Shown: positions 42,987 to 53,000 of the stretch, piece after piece | How positions within the stretch are numbered: the stretch's first letter is position 1 | How the letters are laid out: each line of letters opens with the position of its first letter | Source of the DNA: Marixanthomonas ophiurae | GTDB taxonomy: Bacteria; Bacteroidota; Bacteroidia; Flavobacteriales; Flavobacteriaceae | Assembly: GCF_003413745.1 (NCBI RefSeq) | Contig: NZ_QVID01000003.1 | Location: forward strand, 1 to 64,000 | Reading direction: 5' to 3' | DNA: 64,000 bases | The notes under the pieces: generated by a model | The model's database searches: none | What the model was told of the DNA's origin: nothing | What the model saw: the letters and a program-made list of their open reading frames with translations, nothing else | Made by a program: the position numbers and the translations under genes

Positions 42987-43128
42987 ATAGTTATAGTATA
43001 AACGAAAAGGCAAGATACATATTCAAGCACTGTGAGGGAAATAAATACGCTTCTTATAGTATGCGTGCATAGCAAATTGAGTGCTTCTCGTTATTTTTTT
43101 AAGTATCTTTTCAAAAAAATTAAATCCT

Positions 43129-45585
43129 ATGAAAAAACTTACTGCCTTACTTATTTTTCTACTCATTTATTCTACTTTTTATGCCCAAGTAGATAAAAAC
43201 TATCAAAAACCACCTAAAAATATTCTCGATTTAGTAGAAGCACCTCCTGCTCCTTCGGTAATTGTGGATGATAAAGGTGAAAATGTTGTTCTTTTATATA
43301 GAGATTCTTATAAATCTATCAACGAGCTTTCTGAAACCGAAATGCGTTTAGGAGGACTGCGAATCAACCCAAAAACAAATATTGGAAGTCGTACCAACTA
43401 CTACAATAATATTGAGGTAAAAAAAGCAACCGACAAAGAAACGACACAAGTTTCCGGTCTTCCTCAAAATGCCCGGTTATCAAATTTTAGTTGGTCCCCT
43501 AACCAAAAAATGATTTCTTTTTTACACACAACTCAAGAAGGTGTAGAAGCTTGGGTGCTAGATGTCGATAAAGGATCAGTAAAAAAACTAACTAATGCAA
43601 CCGTTAACGCCAATATGGGCGATGTTATTAATTGGTTTAAAGACAGCTCTAGTCTATTAGTTAAAATGCTTCCAGATAATAGAAAAGAATTAATTAATAC
43701 TGCTGAGGCCGTACCAACAGGTCCAACTATTTCAGTTAGTGATGGAGAAAAAGCACAAAACCGAACGTATCAAGATTTGTTAAAAAACCCAAATGATGAA
43801 GCTAATTTTGAGCAATTAGCACTTTCAGAAATTAAGAAGGTTTCTATTAATGGAGAAATCGCATCGTTTCTTCCAACTGCAATGTACCGAAGCATTAGTT
43901 TTTCTCCTAATGGAGACTATCTGTTAGTTTCAGAAGTAAAAAAACCGTTCTCTTATTTAGTGCCTTACTACCGTTTTCCATACAATGAAACCGTGTATGA
44001 TGCCAACGGAAAAGTAGTTACAGTTATAAATAAAGTACCCTTAGATGAAGTTCGTCCAAAAGGATTTATGGCTACGCGAACTGGAAAACGAAACTTTAGC
44101 TGGCGTAATGATCAACCCGCAACTTTATATTGGGTAGAAGCTTTAGATGAAGGAGATCCCGAAAATGAAGTTAACTTTAGAGATGTTGTCTACCAAGTTG
44201 AAGCACCTTTTAGCGGGAAAGGAAAAGAAATTTTAAAAACAAAGAATAGGTTTTCAGGTATTACCTGGGGTGATGATAAAAATGCTATTGCCTACGATTA
44301 TTGGTGGAACGACCGAAATACCAAAACATATTTATTCAACCCTTCTAACATAAAACAAAAACCTATTGTTATATCTGACCGAAATTACCAAGATCGATAT
44401 AGCGACCCAGGTGATTTTGTAACCACTCAAAATAAATTTAACCGTTCTGTATTAGATCTCAATAACCAAACAGCCTATTTAATGGGTGATGGATTTTCTG
44501 AAAAAGGGCAATTTCCTTTTGTAGATGAATTCAATTTAAAAACTCAGAAAACGAAACGTATTTATCAATCAAGTTATACAGACAAAAAAGAAGATTTGTA
44601 TAATGCGATTGATATGAAAAAAGGAAAGATTTTAGTTAGAATAGAGTCGCAGAATGAATATCCTAATTATTATTTCAGAGATATTAATAAAAAGGAAGAT
44701 TTAACCCCTGTAACTAGTTTTGAAAACCCTTTTAAAAGTTTACAAAACGTACATAAAGAGGTGATTACATATAAACGTGATGATGGATTAGAGTTGGAAG
44801 GGACATTATATCTGCCTGTTGGCTATGATATGGATGCAAAAGAAAAAAAGCCGATGATTCTTTGGGCCTACCCTCGAGAGTTTAAAGATAAAAGCAGTGC
44901 TTCGCAAAATACCACCAACCCGAATGAATTTATCTATCCATTCTGGGGAAGTCCTATTTATTGGGTAACACAAGGATATGTTGTACTGGACGATGCTGCT
45001 TTTCCTATTGTTGGTGAAGGCGATGAAGAACCTAATGATACGTTTAGAACTCAGCTAGTCGATAATGCAAAAGCAGCTATTGACGCTGTGGATGATATGG
45101 GCTACATTGACAGAAACCGTGTTGCAGTTGGCGGACATAGTTATGGAGCTTTTATGGTTGCGAATTTACTAAGCCATAGTGATTTATTTGCTGCTGGTAT
45201 TGCAAGAAGTGGAGCCTATAACCGTACGTTAACACCATTCGGATTTCAAAGTGAAGAACGCAGCTATTGGGATTCACCAGAGACCTATTACACCATGTCT
45301 CCTTTCATGCATGCTGAAAAAATGAAAACACCGTTGCTGCTAATCCACGGACAGGCTGATAATAACTCTGGTACGTATCCGCTGCAAAGTGAACGTTATT
45401 TTAATGCGTTAAAAGGACTAGGAGCAACGGCTCGTTTGGTTATGTTACCAAAGGAAAGTCACGGGTATCGTGCAAAAGAAAGCATCTTGCACTTACTATG
45501 GGAGCAAGACAAATGGTTGGATACTTATGTGAAGAACAAAGAGAAAACTGATGAGTCTATGAGTAAAAAAGCCGAAGGCAAGTAA
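43129..45585 (+). CDS. S9-family prolyl oligopeptidase-like secreted peptidase
   Basis: Exported serine peptidase of 818 residues. The ATG at 43129 gives a signal peptide MKKLTALLIFLLIYSTFYAQ; a GTG frame start 48 nt upstream would not. N-terminal beta-propeller region (about 30-560), then an alpha/beta-hydrolase domain with Ser in GGHSYGAFM, Asp in GQADNNSGT and His in ESHGYRAKE. It probably degrades proline-containing peptides in the periplasm. A terminator follows. Confidence 0.92.
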   Translation: MKKLTALLIFLLIYSTFYAQVDKNYQKPPKNILDLVEAPPAPSVIVDDKGENVVLLYRDSYKSINELSETEMRLGGLRINPKTNIGSRTNYYNNIEVKKATDKETTQVSGLPQNARLSNFSWSPNQKMISFLHTTQEGVEAWVLDVDKGSVKKLTNATVNANMGDVINWFKDSSSLLVKMLPDNRKELINTAEAVPTGPTISVSDGEKAQNRTYQDLLKNPNDEANFEQLALSEIKKVSINGEIASFLPTAMYRSISFSPNGDYLLVSEVKKPFSYLVPYYRFPYNETVYDANGKVVTVINKVPLDEVRPKGFMATRTGKRNFSWRNDQPATLYWVEALDEGDPENEVNFRDVVYQVEAPFSGKGKEILKTKNRFSGITWGDDKNAIAYDYWWNDRNTKTYLFNPSNIKQKPIVISDRNYQDRYSDPGDFVTTQNKFNRSVLDLNNQTAYLMGDGFSEKGQFPFVDEFNLKTQKTKRIYQSSYTDKKEDLYNAIDMKKGKILVRIESQNEYPNYYFRDINKKEDLTPVTSFENPFKSLQNVHKEVITYKRDDGLELEGTLYLPVGYDMDAKEKKPMILWAYPREFKDKSSASQNTTNPNEFIYPFWGSPIYWVTQGYVVLDDAAFPIVGEGDEEPNDTFRTQLVDNAKAAIDAVDDMGYIDRNRVAVGGHSYGAFMVANLLSHSDLFAAGIARSGAYNRTLTPFGFQSEERSYWDSPETYYTMSPFMHAEKMKTPLLLIHGQADNNSGTYPLQSERYFNALKGLGATARLVMLPKESHGYRAKESILHLLWEQDKWLDTYVKNKEKTDESMSKKAEGK

Positions 45586-45610
45586 ACTTTTTATAAACAT
45601 GTTTAATAGA

Positions 45611-45638
45611 AAAAGGGTGCAATTTTTGCACCCTTTTT
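45611..45638 (+). terminator. Terminator after the S9 peptidase gene
   Basis: AAAAGGGTGCAA pairs with TTGCACCCTTTT, ending in a run of T, 26 nt after the stop codon. Confidence 0.85.
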
Positions 45639-45768
45639 TAAACAACCTAACCAATAAATAATCGGCAACTTTTCTTTTTCATAGCAGTTTTCCAATTATA
45701 TAGCTTAAAGATACAGTATAAATGTTTAATAAAATACAATTTAACTTCAACAGAAAGTTAATGTTTTA

Positions 45769-47076
45769 TTAAATATATTTTTTGTAGTTATTTATTAATA
45801 CTGAAGCTCCTAAATCATTTAATAAATTATACAAACCAAAAAAGGTTCTGTTTATATAAAGAAAATGCTTAGAACCCCTATTCCCATTCATTTTACGTAA
45901 TTCGGTGTCTTTTGAATATTTATCGCTTAAATCAGCTATTTTTCCGAAGAATACTTCATCTGAAAAATCAAAGGTCTCGCCATGAAAAGGCTTAGTGAAC
46001 AAACTCAGCATTTCGTGAAACAATTCTGAAAAGAACTTCACTTCTTCTGGGGAATCATCGCTTCGCAAAATCTCAAGCTCGTACATTTTTTCCATAAAAA
46101 TATCAGGATTGTCGATATTCTCAGGTTTTGCTAATTCAAAATAGGGTGTGTAAAACTCTTCCGGGACGTTTTTAATACAACCAAAGTCGATTGCTATCAA
46201 ATTAGCGTCTTTATCAACCAAAAAGTTACCAGGATGTGGATCGGCATGAACACTTTTTAATTCATGCATTTGGAACATATAAAAATCCCATAACGCCTGC
46301 CCTATTTTATTAGCTTTTTCCTTGTCAGTATTATGCTTTGTAAATTCGGAAAGGTGTTCGCCCGTCATCCAATCCATCGTGATGATGCGATCGGTTGAAA
46401 GTGCTTCATAATACTTCGGAAATTTTAAATTAGGAATGTTTGCACACGCTTCGGTTGTAGCTTTGCTTTGAGCAATCTCTAGATTGTAATCGGTTTCTTC
46501 CATAAGCTTCCCTTCAATTTCTTTGAAGTACTTTTCAGAATCCTTCCCTTTCAGGTTAAACATTTTAATAGCAAAGGGCTTTACCAACGCTAAATCACTG
46601 CTAATACTATCGGCTACCCCCGGATATTGAATTTTAACAGCAAGGTCTTTTCCATCCTTAGTTGCTTTATGTACTTGACCAATACTGGCTGCCGCAACCG
46701 AGTTTTCATCAAACGTATCGAACAGGTCTTCTGGTGTTTGATTAAAATAGTTTTTGAATGTTTTTCGAACCAACGGCGCAGACAATGGTGGCACTTGAAA
46801 TTGCGCTAATGAAAACTTCTCCACATACGCTTTAGGCATGATGTTTTTTTCCATGCTCAGCATTTGAGCCACTTTCAAGGCGCTTCCTTTTAGGTTTTTT
46901 AATCCATCGTAAATATCTTCAGCATTACTTTCATTCAATGCATCCTTATTTAGTTCTGGGTTTACAAGTTTTCCGCTGTAATATTTCAAGTAATTACCGC
47001 CAACTTTTACACCAGTACCAACCAACTTACTGGCTCGTTTTATTTTGCCTGTGGGAATCGAATCGAGTGTTTTCAT
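45769..47076 (-). CDS. ABC1/UbiB-family protein kinase-like ATPase
   Basis: 435-residue atypical kinase (AarF/UbiB) linked to quinone or lipid metabolism. Motifs seen: the nucleotide-gating KVAQMLS (the family KxGQ, here with V), AAASIGQVHKATKDGKDLAVKIQYPGV (lysine), SVHADPHPGNFLVDKD (catalytic Asp/Asn) and IAIDFGCIK (the DFG position). Residues 1-50 are an N-terminal extension without a membrane helix. It is directly abutted by a TetR gene, and the pair is a recurrent flavobacterial unit. Confidence 0.9.
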   Translation of the reverse strand: MKTLDSIPTGKIKRASKLVGTGVKVGGNYLKYYSGKLVNPELNKDALNESNAEDIYDGLKNLKGSALKVAQMLSMEKNIMPKAYVEKFSLAQFQVPPLSAPLVRKTFKNYFNQTPEDLFDTFDENSVAAASIGQVHKATKDGKDLAVKIQYPGVADSISSDLALVKPFAIKMFNLKGKDSEKYFKEIEGKLMEETDYNLEIAQSKATTEACANIPNLKFPKYYEALSTDRIITMDWMTGEHLSEFTKHNTDKEKANKIGQALWDFYMFQMHELKSVHADPHPGNFLVDKDANLIAIDFGCIKNVPEEFYTPYFELAKPENIDNPDIFMEKMYELEILRSDDSPEEVKFFSELFHEMLSLFTKPFHGETFDFSDEVFFGKIADLSDKYSKDTELRKMNGNRGSKHFLYINRTFFGLYNLLNDLGASVLINNYKKYI

Positions 47077-47745
47077 TTAGTTCATTTTGTCTTTCCATAA
47101 AAATTTTCCGAAGTCAACCACACTTTCCAACGGGGTATTGTCAAATACATCGAAAATGGCGCGGACTGATTTTTCAATAACAACATCTGTTTTTTCAAAG
47201 GAAGCCGAATTATCTTCCATCCAATATTTTAGAATGAAAAGGGTTTGTAACCAAGCGCCTTCCGAAAAGACTGAAACTGGTTGTTTTAAAATCTTGAGGT
47301 TTTTTTCTTCGTTTTTTTCGTTAATTAATCCGGAAGCAAATTCTTTTACTCTACTTCGCAACCCTTTAAGCTGTGAAAGGTTTTTCATTATATCTTTATG
47401 TTCTTGAAGGGCGAAAAGTACGTAACTACGGTTGGCGGTCAGCATTTCAAAAAAAGTAAAGAAGAACGTAAGCATCTTCTCTTGGTTGCTAAAGCTTTCA
47501 AAGTTTTTGTCTTTATGAGCCAGTTTCAGGGAATGATCGAAAAAAGTATTCCAGATTTCGTTCCGCAAGCCATCGAAAGAGCCGAAAAAGCTGTAGAATT
47601 CCGCTTCGGTCATATCGTGTTCTTTGCTGAATTTATAAACACTTTTCGGGGTTTGTTCGTTTTCAAGAACGTATTCCATATACGCCGAAATAATGGTATC
47701 GCGGGTTATGCTTTTCTTTTTTGAAGGTGTTTTCTTAGTTGCCAT
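47077..47745 (-). CDS. TetR-family transcriptional regulator
   Basis: 222 residues. The N-terminal helix-turn-helix (about 13-60) reads RDTIISAYMEYVLENEQTPKSVYKFSKEHDMTEAEFYSFFGS. The rest is a helical ligand/dimer domain without a recognised ligand motif. It ends exactly where the UbiB gene starts (no gap), so it probably controls its own operon. A palindrome TTTCGTTCGAAA (47779-47790) and a TATCTTTG box lie in its upstream region. Confidence 0.85.
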   Translation of the reverse strand: MATKKTPSKKKSITRDTIISAYMEYVLENEQTPKSVYKFSKEHDMTEAEFYSFFGSFDGLRNEIWNTFFDHSLKLAHKDKNFESFSNQEKMLTFFFTFFEMLTANRSYVLFALQEHKDIMKNLSQLKGLRSRVKEFASGLINEKNEEKNLKILKQPVSVFSEGAWLQTLFILKYWMEDNSASFEKTDVVIEKSVRAIFDVFDNTPLESVVDFGKFLWKDKMN

Positions 47746-47778
47746 CTTATATTGTTTTAACGTGCAGAAATTTTGCCG

Positions 47779-47818
47779 TTTCGTTCGAAAATATCATTCC
47801 TTTCAAAGATACGAAACG
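47779..47818 (-). promoter_or_regulatory. Candidate TetR operator and promoter region
   Basis: TTTCGTTCGAAA (47779-47790) is a perfect 12-nt palindrome. CGTTTCG (47777-47783) and CGAAACG (47812-47818) form a longer-spaced inverted repeat flanking a minus-strand TATCTTTG (plus 47804-47811). A repressor bound here would block the TetR-UbiB operon. This is inference from symmetry. Confidence 0.45.
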
Positions 47819-47896
47819 TTTAACGCATGCTTTGTTGTGTTAAACAAAAGGTTCTGTTAAAGTTTCCAGTTTCTTAGTAGTTGTTGAAAGAGAGAA

Positions 47897-47927
47897 CTTA
47901 CAGAGTGACAAGCTGTCAGAAACTAAG
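47897..47927 (+). promoter_or_regulatory. Candidate operator upstream of htpG
   Basis: CTTA...TGACA-AGC-TGTCA...TAAG is an inverted repeat centred on 47912, 70 nt before the htpG ATG. It does not match the CIRCE element used by HrcA. A binding protein is not known. Confidence 0.35.
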
Positions 47928-47981
47928 AAATGGTACTTTATTTGTCTTATATATTTCAGAAAAAAATAAAACATATATATT

Positions 47982-49877
47982 ATGAGTAAAGGAACTATTA
48001 ATGTATCGGTCGAGAATATTTTCCCGCTGATCAAGAAGTTTTTATACAGCGACCACGAGATATTTTTACGGGAGCTGATTTCAAACGCTACAGATGCTAC
48101 GCTTAAATTAAAGCATTTAGCCAATATTGGGGAAGCAAACGATGTTGCCTACGGAAATCCTAAGATTGAAGTAAAAATCGATAAGGAGAATAAAAAGCTT
48201 CACATCATAGATGAAGGAATTGGAATGACAAAAGACGAGGTTGAAAAATACATCAACCAAATTGCTTTTTCTGGTGCTGAAGAATTTATAGAAAAATACA
48301 AAGATAAAGATGGTGAAGACACTGGAATTATAGGGCATTTCGGACTTGGGTTCTATTCTTCGTTTATGGTGGCCGACAAAGTAGAGATTATTACCAAAAG
48401 TTTTAAGGACGAGCCAGCAGCTCATTGGGTATGCGACGGATCGCCAAATTTCACGTTAGAAGAAGCTGATAAAAAAGTACGCGGTACGGAGATTATTCTT
48501 CATATTTCAGATGATGAAACTGAATTTTTAGAAGAAGGTCGTATCCGTGAACTATTGGTTAAGTATAACAAGTTTATGCCAATCCCGATTAAGTTTGGGA
48601 TGAAAACGGAAACACTTCCAAAACCGGAAGATGCCAAAGAAGACGATCCAGCACCTACCAAAGAGGTTGAAAACATTATCAACAATCCAAACCCGGCTTG
48701 GACCAAACAACCGGTAGATTTAAAAGAAGAAGACTATAATAGCTTTTATCGAGAATTGTACCCAATGCAATTTGAAGAGCCGTTATTTCACATTCACTTA
48801 AACGTAGATTATCCGTTCAATTTGACAGGGATATTATATTTCCCAAAGATGACGAACGATATGAACATACAAAAGGATAAAATCCAATTGTATCAAAACC
48901 AAGTGTTCGTTACCGATAATGTAGAAGGTATTGTACCGGAATTTTTAACAATGCTTCGCGGTGTGATTGATAGTCCAGACATTCCATTGAATGTTTCACG
49001 TAGTTACTTACAGGCTGATGGCGCGGTAAAGAAAATCGCCAGCTATATCACTCGTAAAGTAGCCGATAAGCTGAAATCACTTTTCAACGACAACCGTGAA
49101 GACTTTGAGCAAAAGTGGAACGACATTAAAGTGGTGATTGAATACGGAATGCTTACAGAAGACAAGTTTTTTGACAAAGCTCAAAAATTTGCATTGTACC
49201 CAACCGTTGACGGCAACTATTTTACTTTTGACGAATTACAGGAAAAAATAAAAGACAAACAAACGGACAAGGACGATAAATTGGTCGTGCTGTATGCTTC
49301 AAATAAAGATGAGCAGCACAGCTATATTCAAGATGCGAAAGATAAAGGCTATGAAGTGTTGATGCTAGACTCGCCAATTATATCGCACTTGCTTCAAAAA
49401 CTAGAAAGCAGTAAAGAAAACATCAGTTTTGTACGCGTAGATAGTGAGCCTGTTGAAAATTTAATAAAGAAAGACGAAGAGCAGATTTCGAAGCTTTCAG
49501 ACGAAGAAAAAGAAACGCTTAAAACGTTCTTATCTGAAACAGTGCCTTCAGAAAAATTCAACGTGCAATTGGAAGCGATGGATAGCAAAGCCAATCCATT
49601 TGTAATTACCGAGCCTGAGTTTATGCGAAGAATGAAAGAAATGCAGAAAACCGGTGGCGGTGGCGGCATGTTCGGTATGGGTAATATGCCGGAAATGTAT
49701 AACCTGATTGTAAATACTAATCACGAATTAGTTTCTGAAATTTTAAACACCAAAACTCAGAAAAAGAAAGAACGATTGGTTAATCAAGCATTAGATCTTG
49801 CTAAGTTGAGTAAAAACCTTTTAAAAGGAGAAGACATGACAGCGTTCATTAAACGTAGTTATGAAATGATTAAATAA
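47982..49877 (+). CDS. htpG: Molecular chaperone HtpG (Hsp90)
   Basis: Bacterial Hsp90 of 631 residues. The N-terminal GHKL ATPase (about 1-220) holds ELISNATDATLKLK, DEGIGMTKDEV, GHFGLGFYSSFMV; the middle domain (about 240-480) has the catalytic-loop region and NVSRSYLQAD; the C-terminal dimerisation domain ends with MTAFIKRSYEMIK. A glycine/methionine patch (about 560-575) is noticeable. Single gene with its own terminator; candidate operator palindrome upstream. Confidence 0.97.
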   Translation: MSKGTINVSVENIFPLIKKFLYSDHEIFLRELISNATDATLKLKHLANIGEANDVAYGNPKIEVKIDKENKKLHIIDEGIGMTKDEVEKYINQIAFSGAEEFIEKYKDKDGEDTGIIGHFGLGFYSSFMVADKVEIITKSFKDEPAAHWVCDGSPNFTLEEADKKVRGTEIILHISDDETEFLEEGRIRELLVKYNKFMPIPIKFGMKTETLPKPEDAKEDDPAPTKEVENIINNPNPAWTKQPVDLKEEDYNSFYRELYPMQFEEPLFHIHLNVDYPFNLTGILYFPKMTNDMNIQKDKIQLYQNQVFVTDNVEGIVPEFLTMLRGVIDSPDIPLNVSRSYLQADGAVKKIASYITRKVADKLKSLFNDNREDFEQKWNDIKVVIEYGMLTEDKFFDKAQKFALYPTVDGNYFTFDELQEKIKDKQTDKDDKLVVLYASNKDEQHSYIQDAKDKGYEVLMLDSPIISHLLQKLESSKENISFVRVDSEPVENLIKKDEEQISKLSDEEKETLKTFLSETVPSEKFNVQLEAMDSKANPFVITEPEFMRRMKEMQKTGGGGGMFGMGNMPEMYNLIVNTNHELVSEILNTKTQKKKERLVNQALDLAKLSKNLLKGEDMTAFIKRSYEMIK

Positions 49878-49901
49878 TAAGTTTTTTCTTACATATTTTT
49901 C

Positions 49902-49929
49902 AAAAACCGTCTTAAATGACGGTTTTTTT
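49902..49929 (+). terminator. htpG terminator
   Basis: AAAACCGTC-TTAAAT-GACGGTTTT followed by T residues, 25 nt after the stop codon. Confidence 0.85.
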
Positions 49930-49953
49930 GTTAAAAAATTTAACTATAAAGTA

Positions 49954-49983
49954 TTGATTTAAAGTTATTTTAACGTATTTTTG
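49954..49983 (+). promoter_or_regulatory. Promoter for the large HYR/T9SS protein
   Basis: TTG (49954-49956), a 19-nt spacer and TATTTTTG (49976-49983). Transcription would start about 20 nt before the ATG at 50010. Confidence 0.7.
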
Positions 49984-50009
49984 GTGTTATAACCAAAAAT
50001 TTAACAATT

Positions 50010-53000
50010 ATGAGAAAAAATACCTTAATCACATTTCTATGTGTTTTATGTACTATTTCCTTTGCCTTAGGACAATCGTTTAGTCCCACAAGTAGTAACC
50101 AAACCAATATTATTGGTAATCCGGCAGGAAGTGTAACTATAAATAATGGAAATGTTGACCAAAACAGAGCTCCAGTAGCCATCACCCACAGTGCTTCTCA
50201 AACCATTGAAGCTGGAATTACTTGCAATTCTGGGGGTATTGCTTTAAATACTAATTTGGCACGAGAATTCGATTTAGAAAATGACTTTGGTATAGACGAT
50301 GATTTTCAAGTAACAAATGTAGAGTTTGCTATCTTTCCATCATCGAATACAGCTACAACTTTTCCTGTAACTGTAAACCTTTATAGTTCTTCCCCTGCAT
50401 TTCCCGGTGGGACCTTGTCTTTATTAAGTTCAACTGTTTATGATTTTACTACAGCAGATGCTGGTACCATTGTATCAGTCCCAATTTCAGCAACGGTCCC
50501 TCAAGGCTCTTTGTTAGTTTACGAAATATCTGTATTAGGTGACGGTGCAACTGTATTTTTTATAGGAACAAATGATGACGGACAGACCGACCCTTCCTAC
50601 ATTCAAGCAGCAGATTGTGGCGTTCCCAGCTATGTAGATTTAGCCACAGTAGGATCAGGTCAAATGTATATTATGAATATTGTTGGTCATAGAGTAATTC
50701 CTCCCATCATTGTCTGTCCTAGTGACTTAATGGTAGATACCGATCCTAGTGATTGTGGCGCGATAGTCAATTTTGCAGATGCAATCGCCATCGACCCTGA
50801 AGGTGATCCTGTAACTGTATCCCAAACAATGGGTCCAGTCAGCGGTAGCATGTTCCCAACAGGTGATACCGTTGTAGAATTTACTGCTACAGATATAGAT
50901 GGCGAAACTTCAACTTGCCAGTTTACTGTAACGGTAACCGATATGGAAGTACCAGAAGCTATATGTCAAAACCTAACATTAGATTTGATGGGCGGATCTT
51001 CGGTTTCCATTACACCTGCCGATATTGACAATGGTTCTACAGACAACTGTGGCATTGTTGATTATTCATTGGATATAGATACATTTACATGTGCCGATGT
51101 GGGAGACAATACAGTCACTTTGACCGTTACAGATGATGAAGGTAATTCTTCAACCTGTACAGCAACCGTAACCATTGAAGACAATACAGCCCCTGAGATA
51201 ACTTGTATAGGTGAACCAGGGATTTTTAATATTTTAGAAGAATTTGAAGCGGCTACTATCCCATCAGGATGGACTACAATTGTTGAATCTGGAGCTGACG
51301 ATTGGGCTTTCGGATCAGGAGATATGCCTGGATCAACAGATGATTTTCCAACCAACGCAGCGATATTTGATGATGATGCAGCAGGAAGTGGACAGGTAAA
51401 CTTAGTAAGGTTACTTTCCCCTGTGTATGATATTTCAGCAGCTGCCTCAGCCGATCTAAATTTTGATTACTCTTTACAGGACTTTGTAGGTGATGGTGAA
51501 ATATCTGTTGAGGTTTGGGACGGTTCTGCTTGGCAGGAAATCCTTTTTGCAACAGAAGACACACCTCCAACAAGCTTAGGCGTGACAGATATGATGCCTT
51601 TTGCAAACCCAGATTTCCAAGTGCGCTTTACGTACGACGACAATGGCGGTTTCGGCTGGGGAGCTGGTGTAGATAACTTTGCATTGAATTATGAGCTTTC
51701 TACTTCTCCACCTTTAGAGGTTGCATTAGATGCTAGCGGAAACGCAACCATCCCTGCTTCAGATCTTATACAAACAGTAAATGAAGCTTGTGGTTATGTT
51801 GTAACCGTTGGTGGCCCTGCCACTGGAGGTGGTTCAACTACTGAAACACTAGAAACTACCTTTGCTGGCGGAAACGGTCTTGACGGTGCTATGTTCGATA
51901 TTGTAGCAATCAATGAGGTAACTATTAATTCTTTTGATGTAAATCTTGATACAGGGATTACAGATGATGTTGAGGTTTACTATAAATCAGGAACTTGGGT
52001 AGGCTTTGAAGAAGATGCCGGTGCGTGGACTTTATTAGGCACTGCAAATGTTACTTCTGCTGGTGATGGTCTTCCAACACCATTAAACCTAAGTTTAGGA
52101 CAAACAATTGCTGCCGGTGATACGGGTGCATTCTATGTAACTACAACTTCAGGAGGGATGAACTATACAGATGGAACTACAACAGGAGCCGTATTTGCTT
52201 CTGATGATAATATTGAATTTTTAGAAGGAGCAGGAAAATCATATCCTTTTGGTGTTTCAACATTTGACCCTCGCGTATTTAATGGAAATATTATTTATGA
52301 TGTAGGACCACAAATAGATAGTGATGTTAGTTTTGACTGCTCTATGCTAGGAGAAAATGAAGTCGAGGTATTTGTTACTGACGATAGTGGAAATTTCTCT
52401 TCTTGTACAGCAACTGTTAATGTGGTAGATATTACTGCACCAATTATTATTTGTGCCGGAAACCCAGGACCAGTATCAATCTTAGAAGAATTTGAAGGCG
52501 CAACTATTCCTGATGGATGGAGTACTACTATAGATGCTGGTGTTCAGGATTGGACCTTTGGCTCAGGTGAGATGCCGTTTGGCCCAAGTTTCCCAACGAA
52601 TGCAGCTATTTTTGATGATGATGCAGCTGGAAATGGTGAAATTAATTTAGCCACTTTATACTCTCCTGTATATGATATTACAGGTTCTAACACAGCTTCT
52701 ATATCATTTGACTACGTAATGCAAGACTTTATTGGTGATGGAATATTTACTGTAGAAGTATATGATGGTGCTGATTGGCAAGAAATACTTTTTGTTGATG
52801 CAAGTACAAATATTGAGAACACAGGAATGATAGATATGTTACCTTATTTAAATGAAGCGTTTCAAGTTCGATTTACGTATGATGACGAAGGCTCTTGGGC
52901 TTGGGGTGCCGGAATCGATAACTTCCAGTTAGATTATGAAGTAACAGACATAACAGCTATCGACATACCACTTGGACCTGACGGGACAGCAACAATCGAC

